A stretch of DNA of 27,514 nucleotides from Sphaerosporella brunnea (Eukaryota; Ascomycota; Pezizomycetes; Pezizales; Pyronemataceae). Below, in pieces: positions 1 through 9,765 of this stretch. Each line of letters opens with the position of its first letter. Within the stretch, counting starts at the first letter, position 1. Under the pieces are notes generated by a model. That model was not told the origin of the DNA. It did not search any database and saw only the letters and a program-made list of their open reading frames with translations. The position numbers and the translations under genes were made by a program. The stretch is taken from positions 1-27,514 of the forward strand of contig VXIS01000472.1 of assembly GCA_008704415.1 (NCBI GenBank). The letters run 5' to 3'.

Positions 1-153
1 CCATCGCCCTCATTACATAAGCTCTGTGTCCACCCAATGTCAACTCACTTGGTGTAACGTAGTCGTATTAACCAATTTCGACACTGCGAGGGATAAACGA
101 CAAGTTAGGTCAGTGATGGTGGATAGGGACTTCATCGGTGAACGGTTCATTCG

Positions 154-543
154 ATGGCCGTGCGGGCCCTACCGCTTGTTATGGTTGTGCGTTCGCACTA
201 TCCACATGTCTGTTGTGCACTTTGTGGCAAAAAGGGTCCCACAAATGACTTGTCACAGTATCGAGTGAGAGTGGATGATAAGCGGGGCACAGCTTCATCC
301 CTGACCAGGTGGTTTCGGAAGCAGTTGGTGTTCCCGAAGAGCCACTCACGTATGCTGGGTGTGATAGCTTTGACCTGGCATAAGCTGCCGCAGGCTGCAA
401 CTGGACGAACCAATCGCGATGCAAGCAAGCGCTGCGCCCAGGAGGGTGGCCTGGAAACCGAATTCCCGTGCACCACTGGCCAGGAGAGAGAAACCAAACG
501 GTGCCCAACATATGCGGCCACGCAAGAAACCTTATTCAAATAA
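154..543 (+). CDS. Possible outer hypothetical ORF (uncertain)
   Basis: An ATG-initiated open frame of 129 codons whose first ~95 residues are the same in the other arm (26,806-27,330, minus). It holds a CCxxC cysteine cluster near residues 20-24 followed by a basic, tryptophan- and arginine-containing stretch. After about residue 96 the two arms disagree because of indels, so the C-terminus is not determined. I do not recognise a family. It could be an exon of a gene running off the window, or chance, since the opposite strand is also open for a similar length. No function is proposed. Confidence 0.2.
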   Translation: MAVRALPLVMVVRSHYPHVCCALCGKKGPTNDLSQYRVRVDDKRGTASSLTRWFRKQLVFPKSHSRMLGVIALTWHKLPQAATGRTNRDASKRCAQEGGLETEFPCTTGQERETKRCPTYAATQETLFK

Positions 544-1204
544 CCGCTTGGATACTACCTGGAAGAGGCTCTGATTCGAAGTTGCTGGAAAGCGATGTGC
601 GGTTGTACAGATCTCATCTACTCTTATCCCTGGCGCAGCTGGCCTGACCTGGCAGATCTACGTATGCTATCTCTCCTAGGTATCTAACGGACGCAAACTG
701 GACAGAATCCGACAGAGGTTGCTTGGGTTGCTTGGGTTGCCAGCAATCCGGGACTGGCCGTCGGCGGATCGAAACTACGGCAGGGACGTTTCCAAGGAGC
801 GCTCATGCATGCGTAGATCGCAAGAAAACCTCCCGCTGGCTGGTCGATTTCTCAACCAGAGCTGGTTCGTTTCATGAAACGAATCTAGGTGCCTAGATAT
901 CTCGATCAGATCTGTGAAGATCTTGAAAGTGAGCGGCCAGTCAAACGCTACCATTAACCAGCAAGTCGAGAAGCACCGAACCATCTTCGAGCAGCCCATC
1001 TGAAGCCCCTGGTCCACGCAAGCAGGCACAAAGAAGCGCAGCTAGAGTGAGTGATCCGGAGAGAAACATGCGTGCGGTTGAGGAGACCCAATCAGAAGAA
1101 TGGCAGAAGTCGATGTCTTGGCGCCAAATTGAAGGGACGCGGGTAGTTGGATCTAGGTAGCCGCCATCTCCGCCCGTCCTCATTCAGTTCACGCACCGTA
1201 CGGA
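544..1204. other. Non-coding outer region upstream of SET2
   Basis: No convincing coding sequence. It contains a short direct repeat (TTGCTTGGG twice, about 720-737) and tight palindromes at 866-898. Mirrored at about 26,280-26,940 with indels. Likely intergenic or distal promoter sequence of SET2. Confidence 0.4.
866..898. promoter_or_regulatory. Two adjacent perfect palindromes about 1 kb upstream of SET2
   Basis: An 18-bp perfect palindrome, TTCGTTTCATGAAACGAA (866-883), is followed at once by a second inverted repeat, ATCTAGG-TG-CCTAGAT (883-898). Both survive intact in the error-rich mirrored region around 26,602-26,636. Such dyads could be binding sites for dimeric transcription factors. 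No factor is assigned, and the role is inference. Confidence 0.3.
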
Positions 1205-1847
1205 AGCAGCACAAACGCCTGTTGATTTCTGATCGGCATCACGTCTAAATTATCAAGTAACCAACGTTGTGTACCGACAGCGATTCACGTTGCGCTGCGA
1301 CAGAGTTTCGGTCGTCTCCATAAAGTTTCTTTTTTTTTTCGCTGGGAGTGAAGTGCGCGCCGTACGGCAATTCTACCACTCCCGAGCAACCCTTGAGCAA
1401 CCCCCCTTCTCCCATCAGCACTTCAACATCACCGACTACCAACCACACGATACCAAGCACATCATCCACTCACTCACTCCATTCGGCGTTCTCTCGACGA
1501 AGAAGCACCCCCGTCGTCGAGACTTCAATCACCCTTTCACCATCCACTTTCACCACCCCCGACTCTTATTCCCTGACACTGCGTCGCGCTTGCACATCTG
1601 CACGCCTATCTACTTCTTGCACGTTGCTGGCACAAGTCTTGAGCGACTCGTTTTACGCAGTGGAGGGGCTTCAAGTACCGTGTCGGCCAGGGCTAGAGCG
1701 GAGGATATAGTTGCACGTTAGAGGTGTGTACGCCCACGATGGACATGTCGCTGGTTGTCCGCAAGCACAGAGCGCGCCTTGTGGATCTCTGCTTTTCGTT
1801 CTACGGAGGGTGGCTGACCGGGTGTGCGAGCAGGATCGCGCAGCAGG
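1205..1847 (+). promoter_or_regulatory. SET2 promoter and 5' leader
   Basis: Begins near a T10 run at about 1,329-1,338 and continues as a strongly C/T- and CA-rich stretch to about 1,620, a composition common in transcribed leaders of filamentous ascomycetes. No clear TATA box is placed. The distal part contains an upstream ORF that overlaps the SET2 start codon. The mirrored copy (about 25,657-26,300) has many indels. Confidence 0.45.
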
Positions 1848-1870
1848 ATGCCACTCGAACAGAGCAGTAG
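1739..1870 (+). promoter_or_regulatory. Upstream ORF overlapping the SET2 start
   Basis: An ATG at 1,739 opens a 43-codon frame that ends in TAG at 1,868-1,870, past and out of frame with the SET2 ATG at 1,848. If it lies in the mRNA, ribosomes that translate it would miss the main start unless they scan through. A spliced leader that removes it is also possible. Confidence 0.35.
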
Positions 1871-4800
1871 CAAGGAGGCCATGCGAGGGTCTGACGACTC
1901 GCCGATCTCTAAAGAATCGCGAGATTCATTGCGGAACTCGCTATCTGAAACCGAAACCCATGTAGTGGGTGAAGTTTCCTCGTCATTAGAGTTGGTGAGC
2001 GTGAATGCAACACCGCCGATTCAGGAGGAGGAGGATTCGACTAGGACAGTTGGGGAGGGCGCGGCGTGCAATGGCAACGCGAAAAACGTTGCCGAGTCAC
2101 AGAACGACAGCACAGCACCGACGGATCCGAAGAATGGCGAGGCAATGAACGGAGCAAGCAGCCAGTCAACTCCGCTGGGTTCAACATCACCGCGTGAACT
2201 CGAGTGCGCCAAGAACGACAACTTAGATTTAGAGATGACTTCTCCGGGTCAGGGGAGGTTATCCACCAATTCCCCAAACATGTCAACATCGGCATCACCA
2301 CCACCACCACAAGAACAACAATCACAACAAGACAGGGCAAGCATGGCCGCTTCCGATGATTCACATGGATCCACTCTCAGTGACAGCAGCTCGCCGCATC
2401 TGATTAAGAAGGAATCCAGGGAATCCCTCAAGTCCGTCAAAAAGCCGAAGATCAAGCATGAACCGCAACTTTACGGACATCTTCCAGATGCAACAGATGA
2501 GGCGACAAAAACGTTCGAAATTATTGAAGAGTGCATCTACTCGAGCAAAACTATTGGTGATTCGGGACACGATAGCGAGACCATGCATTGCGAGTGCGAA
2601 CCGGAATTCAGTGAGTTTCGCATTTCGACCCGAGTGTCCAAATCGGAAATGATCACTAACGAGCCACTTTGCAGTTGGAGGTGAAAATCATTCTTGCGGC
2701 GAAGATTCCGATTGTATCAATCGTATGACACTTATGGAGTGTCTTAACGATGACTGCGGTTGCCAAAGCGAATGCAAGAACCAACGATTCCAAAAGCGCG
2801 ACTATGCGGATGTCTCCATTTTCAAGACAGAGATGAAGGGTTATGGAGTCCGAGCGAACGTCGACATCCCAGCGGGTCGATTTATCTACGAATATGTCGG
2901 AGAAGTAATCGATGAGAACCGGTTTCGACAACGGAACGCCAAGTATCCGGGCATGGGAATCAAGCACTTCTACTTCATGTCCCTGGAAAAGGACCAGTTT
3001 ATTGATGCGACCATCAAAGGTGGATTGGCGCGATTTGTCAACCATTCCTGCAACCCAAACAGTGAAACCGAAAAGTGGATCGTTGGCAACAAATTCCGGA
3101 TGGGCATATTCGCGAAGCGAAATATAAAGGCGGGCGAAGAAATAGTTTTTGACTACAATGTCGACAGATATGGAGCTGAGAAGCAGCCTTGTTACTGCGG
3201 GGAGCCGAACTGTTTGGGTTACATCGGAGGAAAGACACAAACAAATGACGCGCCTAAGATATCCGGCAACCTGCAGCAAGCACTGGGGCTTGATGACGAT
3301 GAAATGTCGACGAAGAAGTCTAGGAGAGGCCGCAAGACAGCCGAGAGCGACGAGGACTATCTTGCGAAGGCTGGAAGTAAAGCTCTGGATCTGGCCAGCG
3401 TCAAATCCGTCATGGGCACTCTTTCTAACACCAAGGAACGTTGGATAGTGTCCAAACTGGTGCATAGAATTCAAAAATGCGATGACGAGGCTGTTCTTGG
3501 GAGAGTGCTTCAACTGCACGGATACACAATCATCGGAAAGTTCTTGACGTTGTACAAGGACGATGACGCTATAATTTCAGCGATTCTCAGCATATTCATC
3601 AGTTTCCCCAAGCTCACAAGAAACAAGATCACCGCTGCCGGTATTGAACCCACGGTCGACGAGCTTACCTCTTCCCCGAACGATGAGATTAAATCGAAGG
3701 CCGACGAACTGCTCAAGATGTGGAGCACTCTAGAGACGTCTTACCGAATACCACGCCGCGTGACTGGTGTGTTGAACGAGCCATCAGTGTTTTTGGACCG
3801 AGGCCGTGATTCGAGGTCGGCGAGTCGGACCGATTCTCCCAAGAGGTCGCCCAATAATTCTTCAGAGCCGATACCTCACTGGATTGCTCATAAGAACGCC
3901 AACAAGAATAAGGCACATTTTAACAATAACAAACCGGCTCCGAACTTTGCCAAGCCACCGCCTAGTGGGCCTCGCGCTGACCGGGAACGTTTCGGAAATC
4001 GGCCACCCAACCACAGGCCGAATAAGTTTGGTTCGCGTCCACAGTTTGGTAACCCTAACACCAATCCGAACATGATTCAAACACCTAGCCAGCAATCCAA
4101 GATACCGCAATCTACAGGATTACCCTGGGGCTGGCATAAATGCTATCAGTTCAACGAGTGTTACTACTATGCCAACGATGGACGAGTGAGCTGGGATGTG
4201 CCTACACAACCGTGTAATACCCCTGGACCGCCGACGACCATCCCTCACCCTCCGAAGAAGAAGGAAGATCGAGAACTGCAGCTTCTCATCAAAGAAGTCG
4301 CAGCTAATACTGAAGAGCAGAGGCGGAAGAAGGAAGAGGAAGAGAAGGCCAAGGAGAAACAGGAGCGGCGCGCCAAACGCAAAGAGACTTCCAAGATCTA
4401 TGATGTTGAGAAGACGCGGAAGTATCTAACTATCGCGGTATGTCTTTGATCAGCTACATTTTTTAACGACACTTGGGTCTAACGATCACTCGATAGTTTG
4501 GCAAGCACGTCCCGAACATGGTGAACAAGTATAAGAAGGACATGGGCAGCACCCCCACCTCCGCAAAGGAAAACGTAAAGAAGTACGCCAAGGAAATTGT
4601 CGAGCTGTTGGTCGACAAGGAGATTCGATACCACAAACAGGTTGTGGATCCGATCAATGTTTGCGACGATGCCAAAATCGCCAAGGTCAAGGTGTTTGTC
4701 GATGAGTACGTTCGGAAGCTCATTGAGCGGCGCAAGGCTGCAAAGGCGCAGCAGAAGCTGGATGGAGCGAAGCGAAAACGTGAAGAAAATGGCGATGGAG

Positions 4801-5027
4801 CTGCGATCAATGAAGAGGACACAGGTGCCAAACGACTGAAATCTGGCTCGCCGGATTCCGTACAGTTTGGAGACGCTGCGACAACCCCTGTTGCGCCTTC
4901 ATCCGTTATCTCGCCCACGTCAAAGAAGAGGAGCCATGATGGAACCCAGTCAAGCATGGAGATGGATTCGCCCAAGAGACGCAAATCTCTGGACTCAACT
5001 TCAACGGCGGCCACCGGGTCTATCTAG
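1848..5027 (+). CDS. set2: Histone H3 lysine-36 methyltransferase Set2, intact copy
   Basis: Three exons: 1,848-2,610, 2,675-4,437 and 4,497-5,027, giving 1,018 residues. Intron 1 (64 bp) has GTGAGT, an ACTAAC branch site and GCAG. Intron 2 (59 bp) has GTATGT, CTAAC and TAG. Both keep frame. Order of domains: a Ser/Thr/Glu-rich low-complexity N-terminus; a cysteine-rich AWS domain (about 243-297, split by intron 1); SET (about 301-423) with [12 protein letters not shown] (377-380) and FDYNVDRYG; post-SET zinc site CYCGEPNC (about 430); a TFIIS/LEDGF-like helical region (about 497-616); a basic/Pro-Asn linker; a WW domain (736-768); a charged coiled coil (about 785-840); and a C-terminal SRI domain (about 833-925) that in this family binds the phosphorylated RNA polymerase II tail. 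Set2 methylates H3K36 co-transcriptionally in the nucleus. The ATG at 1,848 has A at -3; the open frame extends upstream only to a GTG at 1,824. Confidence 0.95.
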
Positions 5028-6058
5028 GCCAAGGAGGATTTCGTTTTCTTTCTATACGTGACGGAGTTCAGGGCGTTTAGGAACTAGCAATTATGGGCTG
5101 CTGACTTTGTTCTGCTTTTTTTTTTCCAATTATTGGCTTTGGGGTCGTCGTGCACCATCATTACACCGCCGCAATATATCCTACTGCGGATTTGTTGTAC
5201 ATGAATTTTGTGGACTTTCGTTTTTTCTAGTTTATGATTTCGACTTCTTCTTTCAAGTACATCTTGGTTCCATTTCTTATAGTTTATGGAGCAGGGTCAA
5301 TGTGAATGCATAGTGCGACCTCTCTCCCTTTTTCATCTTGGGAATTTTTTTTATATTTTTTTTCTGTACATATATCACCTTTTTTGTACCCTTTTGAGTT
5401 CATATATCACGGCGAACACTGGAAAGGGGGGTGCACGGATACGTCAGACGGATGCTTGCGTTTTTTTTTTTTTATTATTGGTTTGGTTTGGCGGTGAGAA
5501 GTGCATTGCGTTTGGAGTTAACCTCTTTTTTTGTGCAAAACTTTGTATTTGTAGGAGGACGGAGGCGGCGGCGGCGGCTGATGTGAATATGAGATGAGAC
5601 ATGTGTATTGTACTGAGGGTAATGAGATGGGTTGGGCTGGAATGGGATTGGGTAGCGCTGCTAGAGTAGAGTCTGCTAGAGGTGGAGAGGATGGGCGCGA
5701 GTGAGTTATTGTGAGTTGTGGTTGGAGACATCAGTTTATAGAACGGTGGCTGGCCAAGAAAGATGCACCGCCTTAATTGCATCTGATGATGTGTCTGAGA
5801 CCGAGCCGAGCAGCAGTGAAATACTGCAGCTATACGCCCGGCTGATTGTTTGTTTAATCATATTGTATTCGAACGCTTGCGTTGCGGCCATGACATATAT
5901 AGAGACGGAGACAGTGCTACCCTTGGGCTCAAAAGTCCTACTGTGGGGGCCTGCGCCTCCAGAGGAAAAGTAATCAAGGAAATTTGTACCAAGTAGGTGT
6001 GCCCGTCAAGTAAAAACGTGAAGGAACAACAGGAAAGAAAGTACAAGGTCCAATCAAT
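5028..6058. other. SET2 3' region and intergenic spacer
   Basis: No supported gene. T-rich on the plus strand, with runs of T at 5,117-5,126, 5,346-5,368, 5,462-5,474 and 5,526-5,532, as expected for a 3' UTR/terminator zone. A short GCGGCGGCGGCGG run lies at about 5,564-5,578. Mirrored with very few differences at 21,456-22,484. Confidence 0.6.
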
Positions 6059-6748
6059 TTAAGCCTTTGCAGGCCACATTCCAACTTGCGTATTGCTTAG
6101 GAAAGCCATCACCGCTTTCGTACAACGTTCATCAGGCAACAGGACCTTAATGGAGGTATTCATCCTCCTTCTCTTGTGCCTCCCTTCGGTGGCCGCCGCC
6201 GCCACTTCCTTCCATAACACTGCTTGCTCCTTCCGCTATCGCGTGCAGAACTTGAACAGATGTTCTCTCGTCTGAACTGGTTTCTTTCCGCAGAACCAGC
6301 AGTTGCCATAACCGCGCCGTCCGGTCTTGTGTAAGTACGGAGCCGTTGGGGATTTCTCCAGCCTGAGCTGGGAGAAGCGTGCAGCAAGGGTCTTTCTGGT
6401 CTTATAGGCCGTAGGATCAGGCTTCCTTCGATGGCGGAAGTAGCCCTTGGGCTTGCAGTGTTTGATCAGCCAGGCTTCTTGCTCGGTAAACCTAGCCTCT
6501 GTGGTACGCCTGGACACGTGGGCGAGGGTTATCACTCGTGCAGCGTCGCGTGGTAGGGTACGGCCGCCGCCGCCGTATGCTGCTTCCTTGGCCAGGGTGT
6601 CGGCCATTTCGTTGCCTGGAACATCCTCACGTCCTGGAACCCTGTGATATTCAATGGTCCAGCCCTCATCACGGAGCATAGCCTCAACTCTGGCTATCCT
6701 TGGGAGCAGCCATTATCCTGGGCCTGGCTTATCATCCTGGAGTTACGC
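6059..6748 (-). pseudogene. RIP-marked relic of a LINE reverse transcriptase C-terminus (left copy)
   Basis: Reading on the minus strand shows the end of the RNase H domain of a fungal non-LTR (Tad/I-type) polyprotein: a KPGPG..WLL stretch, then VPGREDVPGNEMADTLAKEAA, then a zinc knuckle CX2CX9HX4C (CWFCGKK..H..C), then the usual tail (RKEQ..LWKE, ..AVMAFLSNT.VG). Three in-frame stops break it. By family comparison each sits where Gln (CAA to TAA, twice, before LQDD and before WLL) or Trp (TGG to TAG, before RKEQ) is expected. All three are C:G to T:A changes in CpA context, the signature of RIP. The reverse transcriptase, endonuclease and ORF1 are absent, so this is a dead fragment. An ATG inside it opens 147 codons but is not a real start. 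Confidence 0.85.
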
Positions 6749-7868
6749 CCGGCAAAACACCACTACTAACAATTGACGAGGACGCGGTGCCTCACGGAGG
6801 TCAGGGCCAGGAAACTGAACATGAACTCGGCGCTGGAAAGCCTTCGGAGGTAGCGGTGAGGGTATGTACATGTATGTAGCTTCCTTTCTTGGGCGGTACT
6901 GTGGGGAAGGTATTGATCATTGTCGGGGGGTGGCAGCCTGAAGGGGCCGCCGCCCCATTTCCGCGACTCTCAAGCTTAAAAGGGGGTAAATGTAAACGGA
7001 ATCTTGTTGAGTGAGCATCATGTTTGTGTTTGTTTGTTTGTTTGTTTGTTTGTTGTATGTAATACCCCTTTGGGGAAGGATGGAAACGCGGCATAGGAAA
7101 CGCGGCATAAATACTCTATGCGGAAGACAAGCCATTGCTTGTACTCTACATGTGATGGTGGTGATGGTGATGGTGGTTCAATTGCTCGGACGAGCACGTA
7201 CTAAGTATGCACGCGGACATACTATTATATACCCATGGTAGGTTTCCACGCGAGGGGTTGCATGCTGCATGCATGCAGGTACAGACAGGCTCGCTTGAAG
7301 ACTAGGAACTTTCCGAATTTTCGATGAGGAAAGACACCAACGAGCCAAGCTCCGAAATGATTCGCGGGCATTGGTGAGCGCTGCTGCGTGTACTCTAGTT
7401 CTACACAAGCACCACAGACTTGTCGCTTCATGTTCGCTGACTCGGGGGGGGAATCAATGACTGCGGCGGCGTATGATAGTTATCCCGTAACATGTATTAT
7501 TGATGGCTATCCTTGGCAGTTACTACTAGTACTTAGCACCCGCACGTATTCTATAACTTCCTTCCAAGAAAGAAAGAAAACCGCATTTATCCAGTCCCAT
7601 GTCCTTATACTGCTATGTAGCTAGTGAGAGGTCCTGCAGAAATCGTCTCCACATAGCAGTAGCCCCTTATGCTAGCAAGCCGTATCTAAATTACAGGTTT
7701 TTGTGGTTGGCGATGGGGGGGGGATCGGGGTTCCTATGTGTGCACATAAGAACCATATCTGCGCGTGGTTTATACCCACAGTCTCACCGTCCGCCTTTCT
7801 CGTTTTTTGTTACAAGAGGGGCTTTTTTTTTTTTTTTGAATACATACGCTCTTTTCACCGCGTACAAA
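6749..7868. other. Microsatellite-rich intergenic spacer
   Basis: No supported gene in about 1.1 kb. It holds a TTTG repeat, an ATGGTG-type trinucleotide stretch (about 7,152-7,176), a GCATGCATGCA dyad (about 7,265-7,277), and a T15 run at about 7,823-7,837 shortly upstream of the secreted-protein ATG. A TTTATA near 7,769 may serve that gene as a TATA-like element. Mirrored at 19,646-20,765. Confidence 0.5.
7021..7053. repeat. (TTTG)n microsatellite
   Basis: About seven tandem TTTG units with one TG interruption near the left end. Mirrored at 20,461-20,493. Confidence 0.9.
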
Positions 7869-8674
7869 ATGCTCACTCGATCGTCGTTGCTTATCGTTCT
7901 GGGTGGCGCCGCGGCCCTTGTGGCCGCCCAGGAGCCCGCCTGCGTTACCGCATGCAAGAGCACCTACTACGACGTCACGGTGGCCCAGGCGCAGTCGGCG
8001 GCGGTTCGTATCCGCACGCATTACCGGAGCTATGAGATGCTGACGGTGATCATTGGCAACAGTGTCTCAATGCGGCGGCCGGCGTTACAGACGTCGTCGA
8101 GCAGCTGCAACAGGTGGCGTCGTGTGTACAGTCCTCGCAGGTGTTTTCCGACCTCGATGCTTGCATCAGCGCAAATGTTCGCCCTCTCCCCGGGAGCTCT
8201 CAATCAAAGAAAAACCGACTGACTGACCGTGTGGAATAGTGTTCCGAAGACGACATGTCAGTCGCCAACTCCCCCAGGCAGGAAGAAAAAGGAAATTTGC
8301 TCAACTGACTTGACTCAATGCGTTGCAGCGCCACATACAACGCCGAAGCCCAGCTCGCAATCCACACCTACAGCTCCTCGCTGGTCTCGCTCGTCTCCGA
8401 GGCTGTTCCTCTCCCCTCCTCCTCCGCTGCTGCGGCTAAAAGACTTGTCAAGCGCCACAACGCCGTGTCGGCGGTCGAGGCTTCCGCCACCCCGTCGTAC
8501 GAACACGTTTCCGCATCTGAGACTGCGGCGGCGACGGCGGCGGCGTCGACGGCTGGTGCCTCTGATGTTGCCCGCAGCAACGCTGGTGCTCGCAGCGTTG
8601 TTGAAGGAGGAGGAGGAGCCGCTGTTGCGGTTGCGGCGGCGGCTTTGGCGGCTTTGGCGGCGGCGGTTATCTAA
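7869..8674 (+). CDS. Small secreted cysteine protein, probably GPI-anchored (left copy)
   Basis: Four exons, 7,869-8,003, 8,063-8,176, 8,240-8,256 and 8,329-8,674, give 203 residues. The introns are 59, 63 and 72 bp, each with a CTGAC branch site. Exon 3 is a 17-nt micro-exon fixed by the phase of exon 4 and a GTCAGT donor. Residues 1-20 form a signal peptide (cleavage expected after VAA). Six cysteines follow (25, 29, 46, 66, 79, 84), then a Ser/Ala-rich stretch, a GGGG and a wholly hydrophobic Ala/Val/Leu tail (about 182-203) typical of a GPI attachment signal. The likely location is plasma membrane or cell wall. The cysteine spacing does not match the eight-cysteine CFEM pattern. I do not recognise the family, and no function is assigned. 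The start ATG is preceded by AAA. Confidence 0.75.
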
Positions 8675-9513
8675 TTTGATTATTGATTTCTTTTTTCCAT
8701 TTTTGCTTGCTTGTAGAAACTGGTTACTCATCCATCCATCCATCCAAGTGTTTTGTTTTTTTGTTTTTTTATTGTTCATGTTGTCTACGGCGCCATAATT
8801 TTCCATTTCCCCCAATCGTTTCCAGGGGCCACGGCTCGGCCGTGTGTGTGCGCGTCCCTGGTAACTCGCTTGGGCACTTATGTAAAAACCTGAAACACGC
8901 CACGTGCGTGAATCATCAACCCCGCCGCTTTCATTTTGTGATGTGATGTGATGTTGATGTGCTATCGATGTGGAGATATTTCCCCCCTGAGAGGTCCGAG
9001 TTCCTTCCTTCCTTCCTTCCTTCCTCCGTGCCGTGTCTGTGTCTATGTCTGTCCCTGATATCAGCGAGCCGAAATAACACACAACACCCAACCACACACA
9101 AAACACAACGTCCTGACGTAAGTGATGTAGGGAAATATGTAGCTCTGCAAGCTCAATCCCTGGATCCGCAGTTGATTCCATGTCTCGGTACTATAGAGTA
9201 CATACGGTACCCTACCTTCTCCGACGAGACCCTGTTTTCTACACCATGCTTCGGGATACCATGCAAGAAGTTGTGGTTGCCGAATTGTAAGTTTCCATCC
9301 AAACACGCGTCGGGGCTTTGGGGCTTTGGGGCTGGCAGGTTGGACGGCAGGGCGGCCAGAAACTGGAGATATCACATGTACCATAAGGGGGCCTCAATAA
9401 CCTCCGTTCGCGACGCACATTGCGGGAACGTACACACAAAAGCTTCACATTTTCAACAATGTATGAGGTTTATTGAGACCCTGTAGGTTGTGGATGACTA
9501 AGGACCCTACGAC
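8675..9513. other. Intergenic spacer with simple repeats
   Basis: No supported gene. It contains (CATC)n at 8,729-8,745, a (TTCC)n run at about 9,001-9,026 and a GGCTTTGG direct repeat at about 9,311-9,335. Long open frames crossing it on both strands run through these repeats and look like chance. Mirrored at 18,001-18,839. Confidence 0.5.
9001..9026. repeat. (TTCC)n microsatellite
   Basis: Six tandem TTCC units. Mirrored at 18,488-18,513. Confidence 0.9.
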
Positions 9514-9765
9514 CAAGTAAAAGAATCACAAAAAAAGCAAAGAATCACGCCGCAGCGCCCTCGCAAGTCCCAGAAGTCATACTGGTTCTCCGTCCAGTCG
9601 ATGTCAGGGATATCTTCAACAGCAACAAAAAATTAATAAATCAAAGCAAAAAGTAAAAGAATCACAAAAAAAGCAAAAGAATCACGCGCAGCGCCCTCAC
9701 AAGTCTCGGAAGAGGTCATACTGTTTCTCCGTCCAGTCGATGTCAGGGACGTCTTCAACAGCAAC
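9514..9765 (-). repeat. Tandem duplication of the protease gene 3' end (left copy)
   Basis: Two direct copies, 9,627-9,765 and 9,514-9,626, with a 139-bp period. The gene-proximal copy encodes the protease C-terminus (DIDWTE.QYD) and its stop. The distal copy retains the same words with several substitutions and small indels and lies beyond the stop. Mirrored at 17,749-18,000, so the duplication predates or is independent of the palindrome. Confidence 0.85.

Noticed and set aside
1711..1965. Frame starting at 1,711 as an alternative SET2 N-terminus
   Set aside because: The first codon is TTG, the frame is not that of SET2, and no splice pair joins it in phase convincingly.
2656..3519. 287-codon minus-strand frame inside SET2
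   Set aside because: Shadow of SET2 exon 2 with no recognisable domain; the plus strand carries conserved AWS/SET motifs.
7021..7053. CRISPR-like or regulatory array
   Set aside because: A plain tetranucleotide microsatellite without spacers, in a eukaryotic context.
8315..9181. 288-codon open frame antisense to the secreted-protein gene (mirror 18,333-19,199)
   Set aside because: It runs through the GGN/CGN-rich coding repeats and the TTCC and CATC microsatellites, giving Arg and Ser runs. The opposite strand has a coherent spliced gene with signal peptide and GPI tail.
8959..9486. 175-codon frame in the spacer between the secreted protein and the protease
   Set aside because: Composed largely of microsatellite-encoded residues, with no domain or splice context, and the other strand is equally open.
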